From RGIG9060 sp052173655 (lineage in GTDB: Bacteria > Spirochaetota > Spirochaetia > Treponematales > Treponemataceae), in contig JBQMYD010000003.1 in the NCBI GenBank assembly GCA_052173655.1, positions 62,001-126,000 on the forward strand: a stretch of DNA of 64,000 bases. The letters run 5' to 3'. This document shows positions 51,825 through 61,369 of the stretch, in pieces (the first letter of the stretch is position 1; each line of letters begins with the position of its first letter). The position numbers and the translations under genes were made by a program. The notes under the pieces were generated by a model. That model was given only the letters and a program-made list of their open reading frames with translations, did not search any database and was not told the DNA's origin.

Positions 51825-52883
51825 ATGAAAATATGGCATCAAATGAATCGTTTACAGCAATCATGCTTACAAAACGGCCCTCTGTGTATCGGTTTGGACA
51901 CATCACCCGATTATATTCCTTGCAATATTCTTGAACAATTTGAAAATCCTGCTCAGGCAGTTCTTGCTTACAACAAAGATTTAATAAAAGCCTGCAAACC
52001 ATATATAGGATGTGCAAAAGTTCAAATAGCATATTACGAAGCAATGGGACTTGAAGGATTAAAAGTTTATGTTGAAACTTTAAAAATTTTAAAAAATGAA
52101 GATATCCCGGTTATTTCAGACATAAAACGTGGCGACATTGCAGACACTGCCGAAGCCTATGCAAAAGCACATTTTTCCGGTGATTTTGAAACGGATATCA
52201 TTACGGTAAATCCTTACATGGGCTTTGATACCTTAATTCCTTTTACACGCTATTGCACACCTGAACACCGCAAGGGGATTTTCGTTCTTTTACGTACTTC
52301 AAATCCGGGTATGAAAGACATTGAAAACCTTGATATCGCACAAGATTCCAACACCGAACAATATAAAAACGAATTTCCAAGTTTTTCAGAAAAAAATAAA
52401 GATATCCTGCATTCAATAAATAATGCAAATAAAGTTTTTCACAGAGTCGGAAAAGAAATTTCCCGCATTGCACAAGACTTTTCAAAACAATATGGGTACG
52501 ATAAAAATCTGATTTGCTCTCCGGTAGGTGCTGTTGTAGGTTGTACTGAAGAAGAAAATGCAAAAGAACTACGCAATATGTATCCTGATATTTTCTTTTT
52601 GATTCCCGGATATGGAGCACAAGGAGGAAAAGCCGGAATTGCAGGAACATTATTGACCAAAGCAGGAGGAGCAGTAAACTCAAGCAGAGGAATTCTTTGT
52701 GCATGGAAAAACGATCCTTTTCTTGCAGACAAAATTTATGAAGAAAAGTCCACCGAAAAAGATTGTAAAAAATATCGAACAAAACTTTCGCTTGACGATA
52801 TCGTAGAAAGTGGCTGCAAAACCGCAAAAAACTGTAAAAAAGAACTGCTTGAAGCTAAAAAAAATTATGAAACTCAGGAATAG
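51825..52883 (+). CDS. pyrF: Orotidine 5'-phosphate decarboxylase
   Basis: Last step of UMP synthesis. 352 residues, longer than the usual 230-270; of the type 2 group: PLCIGLDTSPDYIP, catalytic VISDIKRGDIADTAEAYA (Lys/Asp array), VNPYMGFDTLIPF, and FLIPGYGAQGGKAG at the phosphate-binding end. The extra length lies in an insertion around residues 160-210 (DSNTEQYKNEFPSFSEKNKD) and a charged C-terminal tail. It starts without any ribosome site, 6 nt after a -10 box. The pyrK-pyrD gene follows after 2 nt. Confidence 0.95.
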   Translation: MKIWHQMNRLQQSCLQNGPLCIGLDTSPDYIPCNILEQFENPAQAVLAYNKDLIKACKPYIGCAKVQIAYYEAMGLEGLKVYVETLKILKNEDIPVISDIKRGDIADTAEAYAKAHFSGDFETDIITVNPYMGFDTLIPFTRYCTPEHRKGIFVLLRTSNPGMKDIENLDIAQDSNTEQYKNEFPSFSEKNKDILHSINNANKVFHRVGKEISRIAQDFSKQYGYDKNLICSPVGAVVGCTEEENAKELRNMYPDIFFLIPGYGAQGGKAGIAGTLLTKAGGAVNSSRGILCAWKNDPFLADKIYEEKSTEKDCKKYRTKLSLDDIVESGCKTAKNCKKELLEAKKNYETQE

Positions 52884-52885
52884 TT

Positions 52886-54781
52886 ATGAGTAAAGATTGT
52901 CATGGAAATTCGTATCCGGTTTTTACGCAAGGGAAAGTAACTTTTTGTCAAACACTTTCTCATGCAAAACCTGCCGGAAGTGTTTTTCTGCTAAAAATAC
53001 AAATTCCAAATTTTAAATACAATAAAATTCTTGCCGGACAATTTTTTATGTTGTCAACCGTAAACGGCTCCGTACTTTTGAGCAGACCGATAAGCATTTA
53101 TCAGGTAAAATCTTTTAAAAACGAGAAAGAAGCGGATTCCCTTGAAGTTCAATTTTTAATTTTACAAAAAGGTCAGGGAACAAAGGAACTTTGTAGTACA
53201 AAAGAAGATTCCTTTGTAAATCTTTTAGGACCTTTGGGAAACGGTTTTCCACCACCTAAAAAAGATCAAAAAATTGCGATAGTAGGAGGCGGAATAGGAA
53301 TTGCACCTGTTGCAGGATTTGCATCCGTTCTAGGAGAACATTCGTATGATTTTTACGCAAGTTTTAAAAGCGGAACATACGGTTTGGAAAACATAAATTC
53401 CTCTGCACTAGTCGTAACAACAGAAGACGGCAGTGTAGGAAAAAAGGGAATGCTCAACGAAGTTTTTACCACAAAAACTTTACGTGATAAGAAATACGAT
53501 GTAGTTTATGCATGTGGCCCCATTCCGATGCTGAAATATATTCAAAGCATATGCAAAGAAGCTTCAATAAAATGTTATCTTAGTGTAGAAAGCAAAATGG
53601 CTTGCGGAGTTGGAGCTTGTCTTGGTTGCACAATAGCAACAACTGAAGGAAATCGTCGCTGTTGTAAGGACGGTCCCGTATTTGAAGGCGAAAAATTGCT
53701 ATTTACAGAATCACAAAAAATTTGCGAAAAATCCGTTCAAAACGAAAACACAGCAAAAACTGATAAACCGGAAAATGAAAATTCTCCCGGCGAAAATCAA
53801 AAAAAACAGAATTGCTCACTTAAAACTTTTGAAATTTCGGCAAAAAACGACACCCTCCCGGATTTAAGCGTTAATATTGCAGGTGTTCATTTTAAAAATC
53901 CGGTTATCGCTGCAAGTGGAACGTTCGGTTTTGGAGAAGAATATAAAACGATATTCGATGTAAACCGTTTAGGCGGAATTTGCTCAAAAGGCTTGACTCT
54001 TGAAGCAAAATCAGGGAACACGGGAACACGTCTTTGGGAAACACCGGCAGGACTGATTAATTCCATAGGTCTTGAAAATCCCGGAATACAATCCTTTATA
54101 GAAGAAAAACTACCTGAAATGAAAAAATTAAAACCGGTATGTATTGCAAATTTAAGCGGACATTCACTTGAAACTTATACACAAGGAGCTAAACTTTTAA
54201 ACACAACCGATGTAGATATCATTGAACTTAATATTTCCTGCCCCAACGTAAAAAAAGGTGGAATGGGATTCGGAATGGATACTGTTACTGCAAAAGAAGT
54301 AACAAAAGCTGTAAAAACTTTCACGGAAAAACCTCTTATTGTAAAACTAACACCGAACGCACCAAGTGTAATCGATGTTGCACTTGCTGTTATAGAAGCC
54401 GGATGCAATGGAATAAGCCTTTGTAATACTTTTCAGGCAATGGCAATTGATGTTGAAAAAGAAGATTTTGTTTTTGACAATAAAACAGCAGGCTTGGCAG
54501 GCCCTGCAATAAAACCGATCGCATTACGTATAGTTTATGATGTTTGCAAAGCAATCCGCAGTCTTCCTAAAAATCTTCAAGTTCCGGTAGTAGGAATTGG
54601 AGGAATTTCAAATTGGCAAGATGCTGTCGAATTCATCATGGCAGGGGCCACAGCAATTCAAGTTGGAACGGCAACATTTTCAAATCCGAATTGCATGATA
54701 GAGATTATTGAAGGAATAAAATCTTGGATGACAAGAAAAGGTTATGATAAAATCAGTGATTTTTGTGGAAAAATGTTATAA
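52886..54781 (+). CDS. pyrKD: PyrK-PyrD fusion: dihydroorotate dehydrogenase B with its electron-transfer subunit
   Basis: 631 residues. Residues 1 to ~270 are PyrK-like: an FAD-binding barrel with VLLSRPISIYQV, an NAD-binding region KIAIVGGGIGIAPVAGF, and a 2Fe-2S site with Cys at MACGVGACLGC and RCC. A polar linker (~275-320) leads to PyrD class 1B (~325-631): VIAASGTFGFG, ICSKGLTLEAKSGN, the catalytic Cys in ELNISCPNVKKGG, and GIGGISNWQDAVEFIMAGA. Normally PyrK and PyrD are separate subunits; here they are joined with PyrK first. NAD+ is the expected acceptor. Two nt after pyrF, so an operon. Confidence 0.95.
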   Translation: MSKDCHGNSYPVFTQGKVTFCQTLSHAKPAGSVFLLKIQIPNFKYNKILAGQFFMLSTVNGSVLLSRPISIYQVKSFKNEKEADSLEVQFLILQKGQGTKELCSTKEDSFVNLLGPLGNGFPPPKKDQKIAIVGGGIGIAPVAGFASVLGEHSYDFYASFKSGTYGLENINSSALVVTTEDGSVGKKGMLNEVFTTKTLRDKKYDVVYACGPIPMLKYIQSICKEASIKCYLSVESKMACGVGACLGCTIATTEGNRRCCKDGPVFEGEKLLFTESQKICEKSVQNENTAKTDKPENENSPGENQKKQNCSLKTFEISAKNDTLPDLSVNIAGVHFKNPVIAASGTFGFGEEYKTIFDVNRLGGICSKGLTLEAKSGNTGTRLWETPAGLINSIGLENPGIQSFIEEKLPEMKKLKPVCIANLSGHSLETYTQGAKLLNTTDVDIIELNISCPNVKKGGMGFGMDTVTAKEVTKAVKTFTEKPLIVKLTPNAPSVIDVALAVIEAGCNGISLCNTFQAMAIDVEKEDFVFDNKTAGLAGPAIKPIALRIVYDVCKAIRSLPKNLQVPVVGIGGISNWQDAVEFIMAGATAIQVGTATFSNPNCMIEIIEGIKSWMTRKGYDKISDFCGKML

Positions 54782-54788
54782 AAAACAT

Positions 54789-54800
54789 TAGAATGTACAC
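54789..54800 (+). promoter_or_regulatory. Leaderless-type -10 before the gene at 54801
   Basis: TAGAAT (54789-54794) followed by exactly 6 nt and ATG 54801. A -35 is not convincing: the nearest candidate, TTGTGG at 54763, has a 20-nt spacer. Confidence 0.45.
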
Positions 54801-55517
54801 ATGCTTTTTCGTAGACTTAACTTGGTAGCGATTTTCTTATTTATAATATTGTTACCTGCTTTTTCTTTATCGGAAGAAAACTTTTTTGAAAATGGAAAAG
54901 TAAAAATTGAAACTCCAATTTTGCGTAATTTTGAAGAAAACGAATTTTCTTTAGGATTAGATTACATGTTTTATTTGGAATTAGCAAAATATAACAATAA
55001 AACATTTTCAAATCTTGCACACGGTTTTGCACTTAATTTTGAGTACCGCCTTTATTTTCACGTTTCAGCAATATCATATTTAGGCTTGGGTTTCAACCTC
55101 GATATTGGACTTCCTTTTGCAATAAATACAAATATGAACGGGCAAAAAAATATTTTGCTCCCAACAAATTGTCAACTAAAAGCTCTTGTAACAGACTATT
55201 CAATAGGTTTTGCTTCAAAACATTTGTGTGAACAAAATTTTTGGTTTGAATGGTATGCAGGATTAAAAATCGGAGTTTTTTCGGCAGAGTACAAACAGCA
55301 AAAACAAATAACTGAAACTAAAATTTTCAATATGACAACAGGAATTCAAGGCGAATTTCAGTTCACTTATTATTTTGCAAACCGGATAGGAATTTCCGGG
55401 GGAATTCGCTTAGATTATGATTTTTTTTCTCTTGCAGCGGCAAAAATGCCTGAAAGTTACTCTTATCTTCAAATTTTTGATATAAAACCTTTTATCCTAG
55501 CCAAATTTAAGATATAA
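54801..55517 (+). CDS. Predicted outer-membrane beta-barrel protein
   Basis: 238 residues; signal peptide LNLVAIFLFIILLPAFSLS. Alternating amphipathic strands with many Tyr, Phe and Gly, for example LGLDYMFYLELA, HGFALNFEYRLYFHVSAISYLGLGFNLDIGLPF, FWFEWYAGLKIGVFSAEY, IQGEFQFTYYFANRIGISGGIRLDYDFF and FILAKFKI. The strand count fits a small barrel. No family recognised. Similar in type to the gene at 8100. It sits 19 bp after pyrKD but with its own -10 element 6 nt before ATG 54801. Confidence 0.72.
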   Translation: MLFRRLNLVAIFLFIILLPAFSLSEENFFENGKVKIETPILRNFEENEFSLGLDYMFYLELAKYNNKTFSNLAHGFALNFEYRLYFHVSAISYLGLGFNLDIGLPFAINTNMNGQKNILLPTNCQLKALVTDYSIGFASKHLCEQNFWFEWYAGLKIGVFSAEYKQQKQITETKIFNMTTGIQGEFQFTYYFANRIGISGGIRLDYDFFSLAAAKMPESYSYLQIFDIKPFILAKFKI

Positions 55518-55572
55518 ACTTCATATTTTACGAAAATATAAACTTTTTTTTTAGAATTCCGATATATAAAGC

Positions 55573-58500
55573 ATGAAACGATCAGAGATTCCTGCTATCT
55601 TTATTGGCAGTTTGTTATTAATACTAGCCGCTTTTTTTACAGATTCCATACTAGTGCAATTTTTTGGACTGGGAATTAATCCTCACACTTTTGTTATTTT
55701 TCACATTGGTGAAATTTTATCCGTTGTTTACGGATTTTCCTCCATTCTAATTCCAATTTTTTTGTTTATTTCGGCAATCGTTTTTTTTCTGCCTAATTTT
55801 AACGAAAAAAAAGCTGTTATTTTAGGAAGCTCTCTATTCCCATTTTTTACCTGTGTAGTTACAGAAAAAATTTTACAAAAAATTCTTCCAAATTCAACGG
55901 AACCTGTTTTTATTCTAAAAATCTGTGCAGGAATTTTATTAAGCACTTTATTAATTGCAATAGAATATTTGTGTATAATTATAATTTTTGATTCCGTAAA
56001 AAATATTAAATTAAAAAAAAATAAAGCAGAAAATAACAAAATTTTAGAGCCGAACAATTCTTTGCAAACCGAACAACCTTTAGAAACGAAAAATTCGGAA
56101 AAAGAAGAAATTACAGAAGTCGAAAAATCATCAGAAACGGAAAAAAATGATGAATTGCAAAATTCTATTCCGACAAAAAAAAACACTGAACAGCCAACCG
56201 GTGAAGACCCTAAAATATTTTCTGAATCGAAAGCTGAAATTATAAAAAATCCTCAAAGTATATTTGATATCCAAGACAATAAAAATCCTACAACACCTTT
56301 TGCTTCTGCACTTGAAAAAATTAAAGAAGTCGAAGAAAAATCGGAATATCCGGTTAGCAATATTGATGAAAAAAAAATTGAAACCAAAACCAACTATGAC
56401 AGCGGCTCTGACCCCATAAGGGTTACATTCAGCAAAGAAGAATTTGAAGCACTTACAGAAGGACTTGAAAGCGATATTTCTATGGAAAATGAAAGTGAAT
56501 CAAAATTTCTTGAAAATCCTTTTGCAGAAGATGATGAGGACAAAGACAAAGATTTTGAGCAAAAGAGTGAGTCCCAATCGTTTATGCCGAGTTCCACATC
56601 TTTTATTCCGACATCAAAATCCACATCTTCAGGTTCAACATCCGAAAATTTTGAAAAAATTGAACAGAAAAATTCGACTTTAGAACCTAGACCTTTAAAA
56701 TATGACAAACATTTAGGAGAAGAAAATTTTATAAATTCGGATGAAACCGAACAGAAAAAAATGAATGAAGAAATTCCTCTTATGAAAGTTCAGCTCGGAG
56801 AAAACGAAGATGAAGACGAGAATGAGGAAAATGAGTTTACTACAAATTTTGATGAAGACTCCGACAATTTTGATTTAAAAAGCGATGAAGACAGCACCCC
56901 AACGAATACCATTATGGATCCTCTTTTTGTATGCGATAATGTTGAAGAAAGTTTAGAAAAAAAAGATTCTGATAATGAAAATACGGAAAAAAAAACTGAA
57001 AATACTGAAGACAAAGAATTTTTTTTTGAAAACGATGACGACTATGATGATATAGACGAAAGTTTTGATTCTTCAGATAGTTTTGAAAAAAAACAAAGTT
57101 TCCTTGAAGATGAAACCGAATATGATTGTACACAATCCGATTGCACACAAAACAAAGCAGGTTCTGTAAATTCAATTCCAAATTCTGCAAATTCAATTTC
57201 AAAAAGTTGGAGAGGAAAAAACTATTTTGTTCCATCAGACAAACTTTTAACAGAATACCCTAACGGAGAATATTGGATCATCGATGAAGAAACAAAAAAG
57301 CAATCTTTAAAACTAAAAGAAATTCTTAGTCAGTTTAAAATAGATGCAGAAGTAACAGGAATAAAAAAAGGACCTGTAATTACAATGTTTGAATTAGTAC
57401 CTGCACCCGGCGTAAAACTTAGTAAAATAGTAGCACTGTCAGATAATATTGCATTGGGACTTGCTGCAAGCAGTGTAAGAATCGTAGCCCCTATTCCCGG
57501 CAAAAGTGCAGTCGGCATTGAAATTCCGAACAAAGAACGGGCAATCGTAAGTTTTAAAGAACTCATTGATACGGAAAGTTCAGCTTTTAAAAAAATGTCA
57601 ATACCGGTTGTTTTGGGCAAAGATATCACAGGAGGTGCTCAGCTTTTAGACATTGCAAAAACACCGCACCTTTTAATCGCAGGTTCTACAGGCTCAGGAA
57701 AATCCGTTTGCGTAAATTCTCTGATTCTTTCGATTTTATATAAACGCTCACCTCAAGAAGTAAAATTAATTTTAATTGATCCAAAAGTTGTAGAACTAAA
57801 GCTTTATAACGATATTCCACATCTTTTAACCCCGGTAATTACAGAACCAAAAAGAGCATTTCAATCTCTTCAATACTGTCTTTGCGAAATGGAACGTCGC
57901 TATGCATGTCTTGACGGAATGGGAGTTCGCGATATTTCCAGTTACAACCGAAGAATTATAGAACGTAACATTGCTACTGAAAAACTCCCACATATTGTAG
58001 TTGTAATAGATGAATTTGCCGATCTTATGGCAACAACAGGCAAAGAACTTGAAAGCACAATTGCAAGACTTGCTGCAATGAGCCGTGCAGTTGGCATACA
58101 TCTTGTTCTTGCAACACAAAGACCTTCTATAGATGTAATTACCGGACTTATCAAGGCAAATATTCCAAGTAGAATCGCATTTATGGTAGCAAGCAAAATG
58201 GACAGCCGAATCATTATAGATCAGGTAGGAGCAGATAAACTACTGGGAAAAGGCGACATGCTTTACGTAAATTCAACCGACCCTTTTCCGATAAGAATTC
58301 AAGGAACTTATGTCAGCGATAATGATGTTGAAAATGTAGTTGAATATGTAAAACAATACGGAGAACCGGAGTACATAGATGAAGAAATCTTTGTTGACGA
58401 TGATGATGATTTTGAAAATTCAGACAGTTTGTTTACAGCAGAAGGAGAAGACCCTCTGTATAATCAAGCCCTTGAAATTGTAATTCAATCCGGAAAAGCA

Positions 58501-58635
58501 AGTGCATCCTACTTACAGCGAAGACTGAAAATAGGATACAACAGAGCCGCAAGGCTTATAGAAGACATGGAACAAAGAGGTATCGTAGGGCCTGCAAACG
58601 GTAGCAAGGCTAGAGAGATAATCCATATTCCATGA
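55573..58635 (+). CDS. ftsK: FtsK/SpoIIIE DNA translocase
   Basis: 1020 residues. N-terminal membrane region with four segments (~5-145), an exceptionally acidic linker (~150-560) rich in Glu, Asp, Ser and Asn, then the hexameric motor: PVITMFELVPAPGVKLSKIVALSDNIALGLAA, Walker A LIAGSTGSGKSVCVNSL near residue 705, Walker B VVVIDEFADLM, and IRIQGTYVSDNDVENVV. The C-terminal gamma winged helix (DPLYNQALEIVIQSGKASASYLQRRLKIGYNRAARLIEDM) should read polar KOPS-like DNA. It pumps DNA at the septum and couples to XerCD. Converges with the Fe-ADH gene 6 bp away. Confidence 0.95.
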   Translation: MKRSEIPAIFIGSLLLILAAFFTDSILVQFFGLGINPHTFVIFHIGEILSVVYGFSSILIPIFLFISAIVFFLPNFNEKKAVILGSSLFPFFTCVVTEKILQKILPNSTEPVFILKICAGILLSTLLIAIEYLCIIIIFDSVKNIKLKKNKAENNKILEPNNSLQTEQPLETKNSEKEEITEVEKSSETEKNDELQNSIPTKKNTEQPTGEDPKIFSESKAEIIKNPQSIFDIQDNKNPTTPFASALEKIKEVEEKSEYPVSNIDEKKIETKTNYDSGSDPIRVTFSKEEFEALTEGLESDISMENESESKFLENPFAEDDEDKDKDFEQKSESQSFMPSSTSFIPTSKSTSSGSTSENFEKIEQKNSTLEPRPLKYDKHLGEENFINSDETEQKKMNEEIPLMKVQLGENEDEDENEENEFTTNFDEDSDNFDLKSDEDSTPTNTIMDPLFVCDNVEESLEKKDSDNENTEKKTENTEDKEFFFENDDDYDDIDESFDSSDSFEKKQSFLEDETEYDCTQSDCTQNKAGSVNSIPNSANSISKSWRGKNYFVPSDKLLTEYPNGEYWIIDEETKKQSLKLKEILSQFKIDAEVTGIKKGPVITMFELVPAPGVKLSKIVALSDNIALGLAASSVRIVAPIPGKSAVGIEIPNKERAIVSFKELIDTESSAFKKMSIPVVLGKDITGGAQLLDIAKTPHLLIAGSTGSGKSVCVNSLILSILYKRSPQEVKLILIDPKVVELKLYNDIPHLLTPVITEPKRAFQSLQYCLCEMERRYACLDGMGVRDISSYNRRIIERNIATEKLPHIVVVIDEFADLMATTGKELESTIARLAAMSRAVGIHLVLATQRPSIDVITGLIKANIPSRIAFMVASKMDSRIIIDQVGADKLLGKGDMLYVNSTDPFPIRIQGTYVSDNDVENVVEYVKQYGEPEYIDEEIFVDDDDDFENSDSLFTAEGEDPLYNQALEIVIQSGKASASYLQRRLKIGYNRAARLIEDMEQRGIVGPANGSKAREIIHIP

Positions 58636-58641
58636 TTAATT

Positions 58642-59847
58642 CTATATTTTTAATTTTCGTATTACACTCTCAAAACGAGCTTTATCAAAAATAACAGGAA
58701 CAGGATACAACGGATTTGCTTCTCTATCAGCCCATGTTGCCATTTTTGGAATATCCTGATCTTGAATTTCGGAAAATCCCTTAGGAATATCCATAGACTC
58801 ATTCATTTTGTAGATTGCATTGATAAATGCATCTGCCTTTGATTTTTCATCCTTTTCAGAACAAATACCTATTAAATCTGCCATACATGCAAGATCTTTA
58901 TCTATTTTAGGGCGGTATTCTTCAAGAACTTTAGGAAGAATTACAGCATTAGCAAGTCCATGTTGAATATGATAAAGACCTCCCAAAGTGTGTGCAATTG
59001 CATGCACATTACCTACACAACTTGTAGTAAAAGCAAGGCCTGCCTGATAAGAAGCTTCAAGCATTTTTTGACGAGCTTCAATATTGCTTCCATCATCGTA
59101 AGCCTTTTTTAGATATGAAAAAATATTTTTTATAGCAAATTCACTTTGACTTTTTGTATTTTTTTTGTAGTACATCTTGTTCAGGTATGCCTCAACTGCA
59201 TGTGTAAGAGCGTCCATTCCGGTATAGGCAGTAAGTTTTTGAGGAAGAGAAACAGTCAAAACAGAATCTAAAACCGCCATTGAAGGAAGTAAAACAGGGT
59301 CATTTACAGCATATTTTCTTCCGATTGAATCATCAGTTACAACAGCAGCAACGGTACACTCAGAACCGGTTCCGGCAGTTGTAGGAACCGCAATAAAATA
59401 AGGGATTTTTTTGTTTACTTTCATAATTCCACCAAGATCTTTTAAATCTTTTCCGGGTTTTACTGTTAAAGCACACATTGCCTTTGCAGCATCTATATTA
59501 GAACCTCCGCCTACAGCAACACAACAATCACACTTGTTTTCCATAAAAATTTTTGACATTTGAGTAATTTGACTTACTGTAGGATCAGGTTTTACTTCGT
59601 TAAAGATTGTATACTGAACAAAATTTTCTTTTAATTTTTTTTCAAACTCAATAAAAAAATCCGTTTTAGAAACTCTTGCTCCACTAACTATCATAGGATT
59701 TTTTAAACCTTTATTTTTTATCACTAAAGGCAATTCTTGAAACTTATCTTTACCTATCAAAGTTTCCTGCTTATTTTCTTTTAGAAGTTTTATTATAATT
59801 GCGAAAACTCCCTGAAAAATTCTACATCCCATTTTTTTTACACTCAT
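58642..59847 (-). CDS. Iron-containing alcohol dehydrogenase
   Basis: 401 residues, Fe-ADH superfamily. NAD-binding motif VAVGGGSNIDAAKAM, substrate region AVPTTAGTGSECTVAAVV, and the metal ligands Asp/His in TGMDALTHAVEAYL and His in GNVHAIAHTLGGLYHIQHGLANAVILP. The enzyme reduces aldehydes or oxidises alcohols with NAD(P)H in fermentation. ATG 59847 follows CGGAGAAA. Downstream member of the DUF308-methylase-ADH gene row (39 bp gap). Confidence 0.93.
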   Translation of the reverse strand: MSVKKMGCRIFQGVFAIIIKLLKENKQETLIGKDKFQELPLVIKNKGLKNPMIVSGARVSKTDFFIEFEKKLKENFVQYTIFNEVKPDPTVSQITQMSKIFMENKCDCCVAVGGGSNIDAAKAMCALTVKPGKDLKDLGGIMKVNKKIPYFIAVPTTAGTGSECTVAAVVTDDSIGRKYAVNDPVLLPSMAVLDSVLTVSLPQKLTAYTGMDALTHAVEAYLNKMYYKKNTKSQSEFAIKNIFSYLKKAYDDGSNIEARQKMLEASYQAGLAFTTSCVGNVHAIAHTLGGLYHIQHGLANAVILPKVLEEYRPKIDKDLACMADLIGICSEKDEKSKADAFINAIYKMNESMDIPKGFSEIQDQDIPKMATWADREANPLYPVPVIFDKARFESVIRKLKI

Positions 59848-59886
59848 TTTTTTCTCCGTATGTTTTTATATATTATTTTAATAATT

Positions 59887-60651
59887 TTAATTTTTTAAAG
59901 CATAGAATATTACAGAAGCAGCCTGAGCTACATTCAAACTATCCAATCCATCTATATTTTCCCCTCTTGGAATAGAAACAAGATAGTCGCAGTTTTCTTT
60001 TACCTCACGGGAAATACCCGATTCTTCGTTTCCTAAAACAATAACAAAAGATTTTCCGTTGGCATTTTTTATAATTTCTTTCATTTTGCCTACAGGTGTT
60101 TTACTTTTTACATCAGTACCGAAACGAATCATTTTATCTTTCATAAGGGCAAGAAATGAAGCTGAAGAATCTACCGTAAAAACATTTACACTTTCCATTC
60201 CACCTTGAGCAACTCTATAAGTACTCGTGGTTATTGAAGACTGAGCTTCATCTTTGGGAATGATAATATTTTTTATACCAAAAAATGCTGCACTCCTGGC
60301 AATCGCACCAAGATTGTTTGCATTTCCCACCCTATCCATAAGAACGGCACATTCTTTTTCATGCAACCACTGTAAAGTTATCTTTGAATTCAGCTCAGGA
60401 ATTTGAGGTTCTTCAATCATGGCTACAACTCCTTGATGATGAACCGAACCGCAAAGCTTTTCCAAATCCTTTGAATCTACCTGATTATAAGGAACTCTTT
60501 GGGCTGCAAGTTTTTTACATAAATCTCTAAACTGCACCGCCCTTTCAAAAGAAAAATAAAATCGCCTGATTACGTGCAGATGTTTTTTTTCAAGAGCTTT
60601 TACAGCTGCAAAACCGCATACCGCAAGTTCCTTTTTTTGCTTATTTTTCAT
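59887..60651 (-). CDS. TrmH/SpoU-family RNA 2'-O-methyltransferase
   Basis: 254 residues. N-terminal RNA-binding substrate domain (ELAVCGFAAVKALEKKHLHVIRRFYFS) and the SPOUT catalytic domain with its three motifs: VGNANNLGAIARSAAFFGIKNIIIP (motif 1), FVIVLGNEESGISREVKENCDYLVSIP (motif 2) and LDSLNVAQAASVIFYAL (motif 3). Probably methylates ribose in tRNA or 23S rRNA; the target is not resolved. I start at ATG 60651, in the stop region of the upstream gene with GGAGC 9 nt before it; a longer in-frame start would overlap the DUF308 gene by about 90 bp. Confidence 0.9.
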   Translation of the reverse strand: MKNKQKKELAVCGFAAVKALEKKHLHVIRRFYFSFERAVQFRDLCKKLAAQRVPYNQVDSKDLEKLCGSVHHQGVVAMIEEPQIPELNSKITLQWLHEKECAVLMDRVGNANNLGAIARSAAFFGIKNIIIPKDEAQSSITTSTYRVAQGGMESVNVFTVDSSASFLALMKDKMIRFGTDVKSKTPVGKMKEIIKNANGKSFVIVLGNEESGISREVKENCDYLVSIPRGENIDGLDSLNVAQAASVIFYALKN

Positions 60652-61273
60652 CTTTTTCAGCTCCGAATTCTCCGTCGGAGTTTTCGGGATTCTCACTTGC
60701 AACATTAGGAACTTCCTCGGAATAAACCACAAGAGGACGAGATTTTAATTCGACAACTAAAAAAGCAACTCCTAAAAGCATCACCAAAGCTCCGATGATT
60801 CTAACAATAATCTCGCCTATTTTTGCAGGCACAATAAAAAGAATCACTGCCATTATAAGAGAAGCCAAAATTTCTGAAACATAAGGTTTTGTAGCAATTC
60901 CGCTATTTTTAAGTTTTGTAATGGCATACAATTCCATAGCAGATGTTATTACAAGATAAACTGCAAGACAATACATCATGACAGTCCAAATACCGGATGC
61001 AGTTTTAGTAAAAATCGCCGGCAAAAGAACCGCCAAAAGCCCCACAATTATACTTACAAATGCCCGTATTGTAATGAGCATGTGATATTCAGGATTGGCA
61101 ATAAGTGTTCTTACTTTTACAACATTAAATATTCCATTTGCTATTGAAGCAAGTCCTATAAGAATTACAATAGCTTTAAAACACTGTCCTGGAATAATTA
61201 AAATCAAAAGTCCGACTATTATTGCTAAAATTGAAAGAACTATGTTTGTTTTTTTTATACCTGCGTTATTCAT
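60641..61273 (-). CDS. HdeD-family DUF308 membrane protein
   Basis: 210 residues with six membrane segments in three pairs (IVLSILAIIVGLLILIIPG, AIVILIGLASIANGIFNVV, TIRAFVSIIVGLLAVLLPA, SGIWTVMMYCLAVYLVITSAM, SEILASLIMAVILFIVPA, IIVRIIGALVMLLGVAFLVVEL). The motif GLxxIxxxI...I is the DUF308 repeat. Role uncertain, acid or envelope stress in the known relatives. The stop overlaps the start of the methylase gene by 11 bp. An AGAGG ribosome site precedes ATG 61273. Confidence 0.88.
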   Translation of the reverse strand: MNNAGIKKTNIVLSILAIIVGLLILIIPGQCFKAIVILIGLASIANGIFNVVKVRTLIANPEYHMLITIRAFVSIIVGLLAVLLPAIFTKTASGIWTVMMYCLAVYLVITSAMELYAITKLKNSGIATKPYVSEILASLIMAVILFIVPAKIGEIIVRIIGALVMLLGVAFLVVELKSRPLVVYSEEVPNVASENPENSDGEFGAEKDEK

Positions 61274-61356
61274 AAAAACCTCTAGACAAAATTTATAATT
61301 AAAAATGTTTACCTACACCGACCCTAAATTATATACTAATTTCATCAGATTTGCTA

Positions 61357-61369
61357 TATAATTCCTAAA
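61357..61369 (+). promoter_or_regulatory. Near-leaderless -10 of the DTW gene
   Basis: Perfect TATAAT (61357-61362), 7 nt, then ATG 61370. No ribosome site in the interval and no good -35 was seen. Confidence 0.5.
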
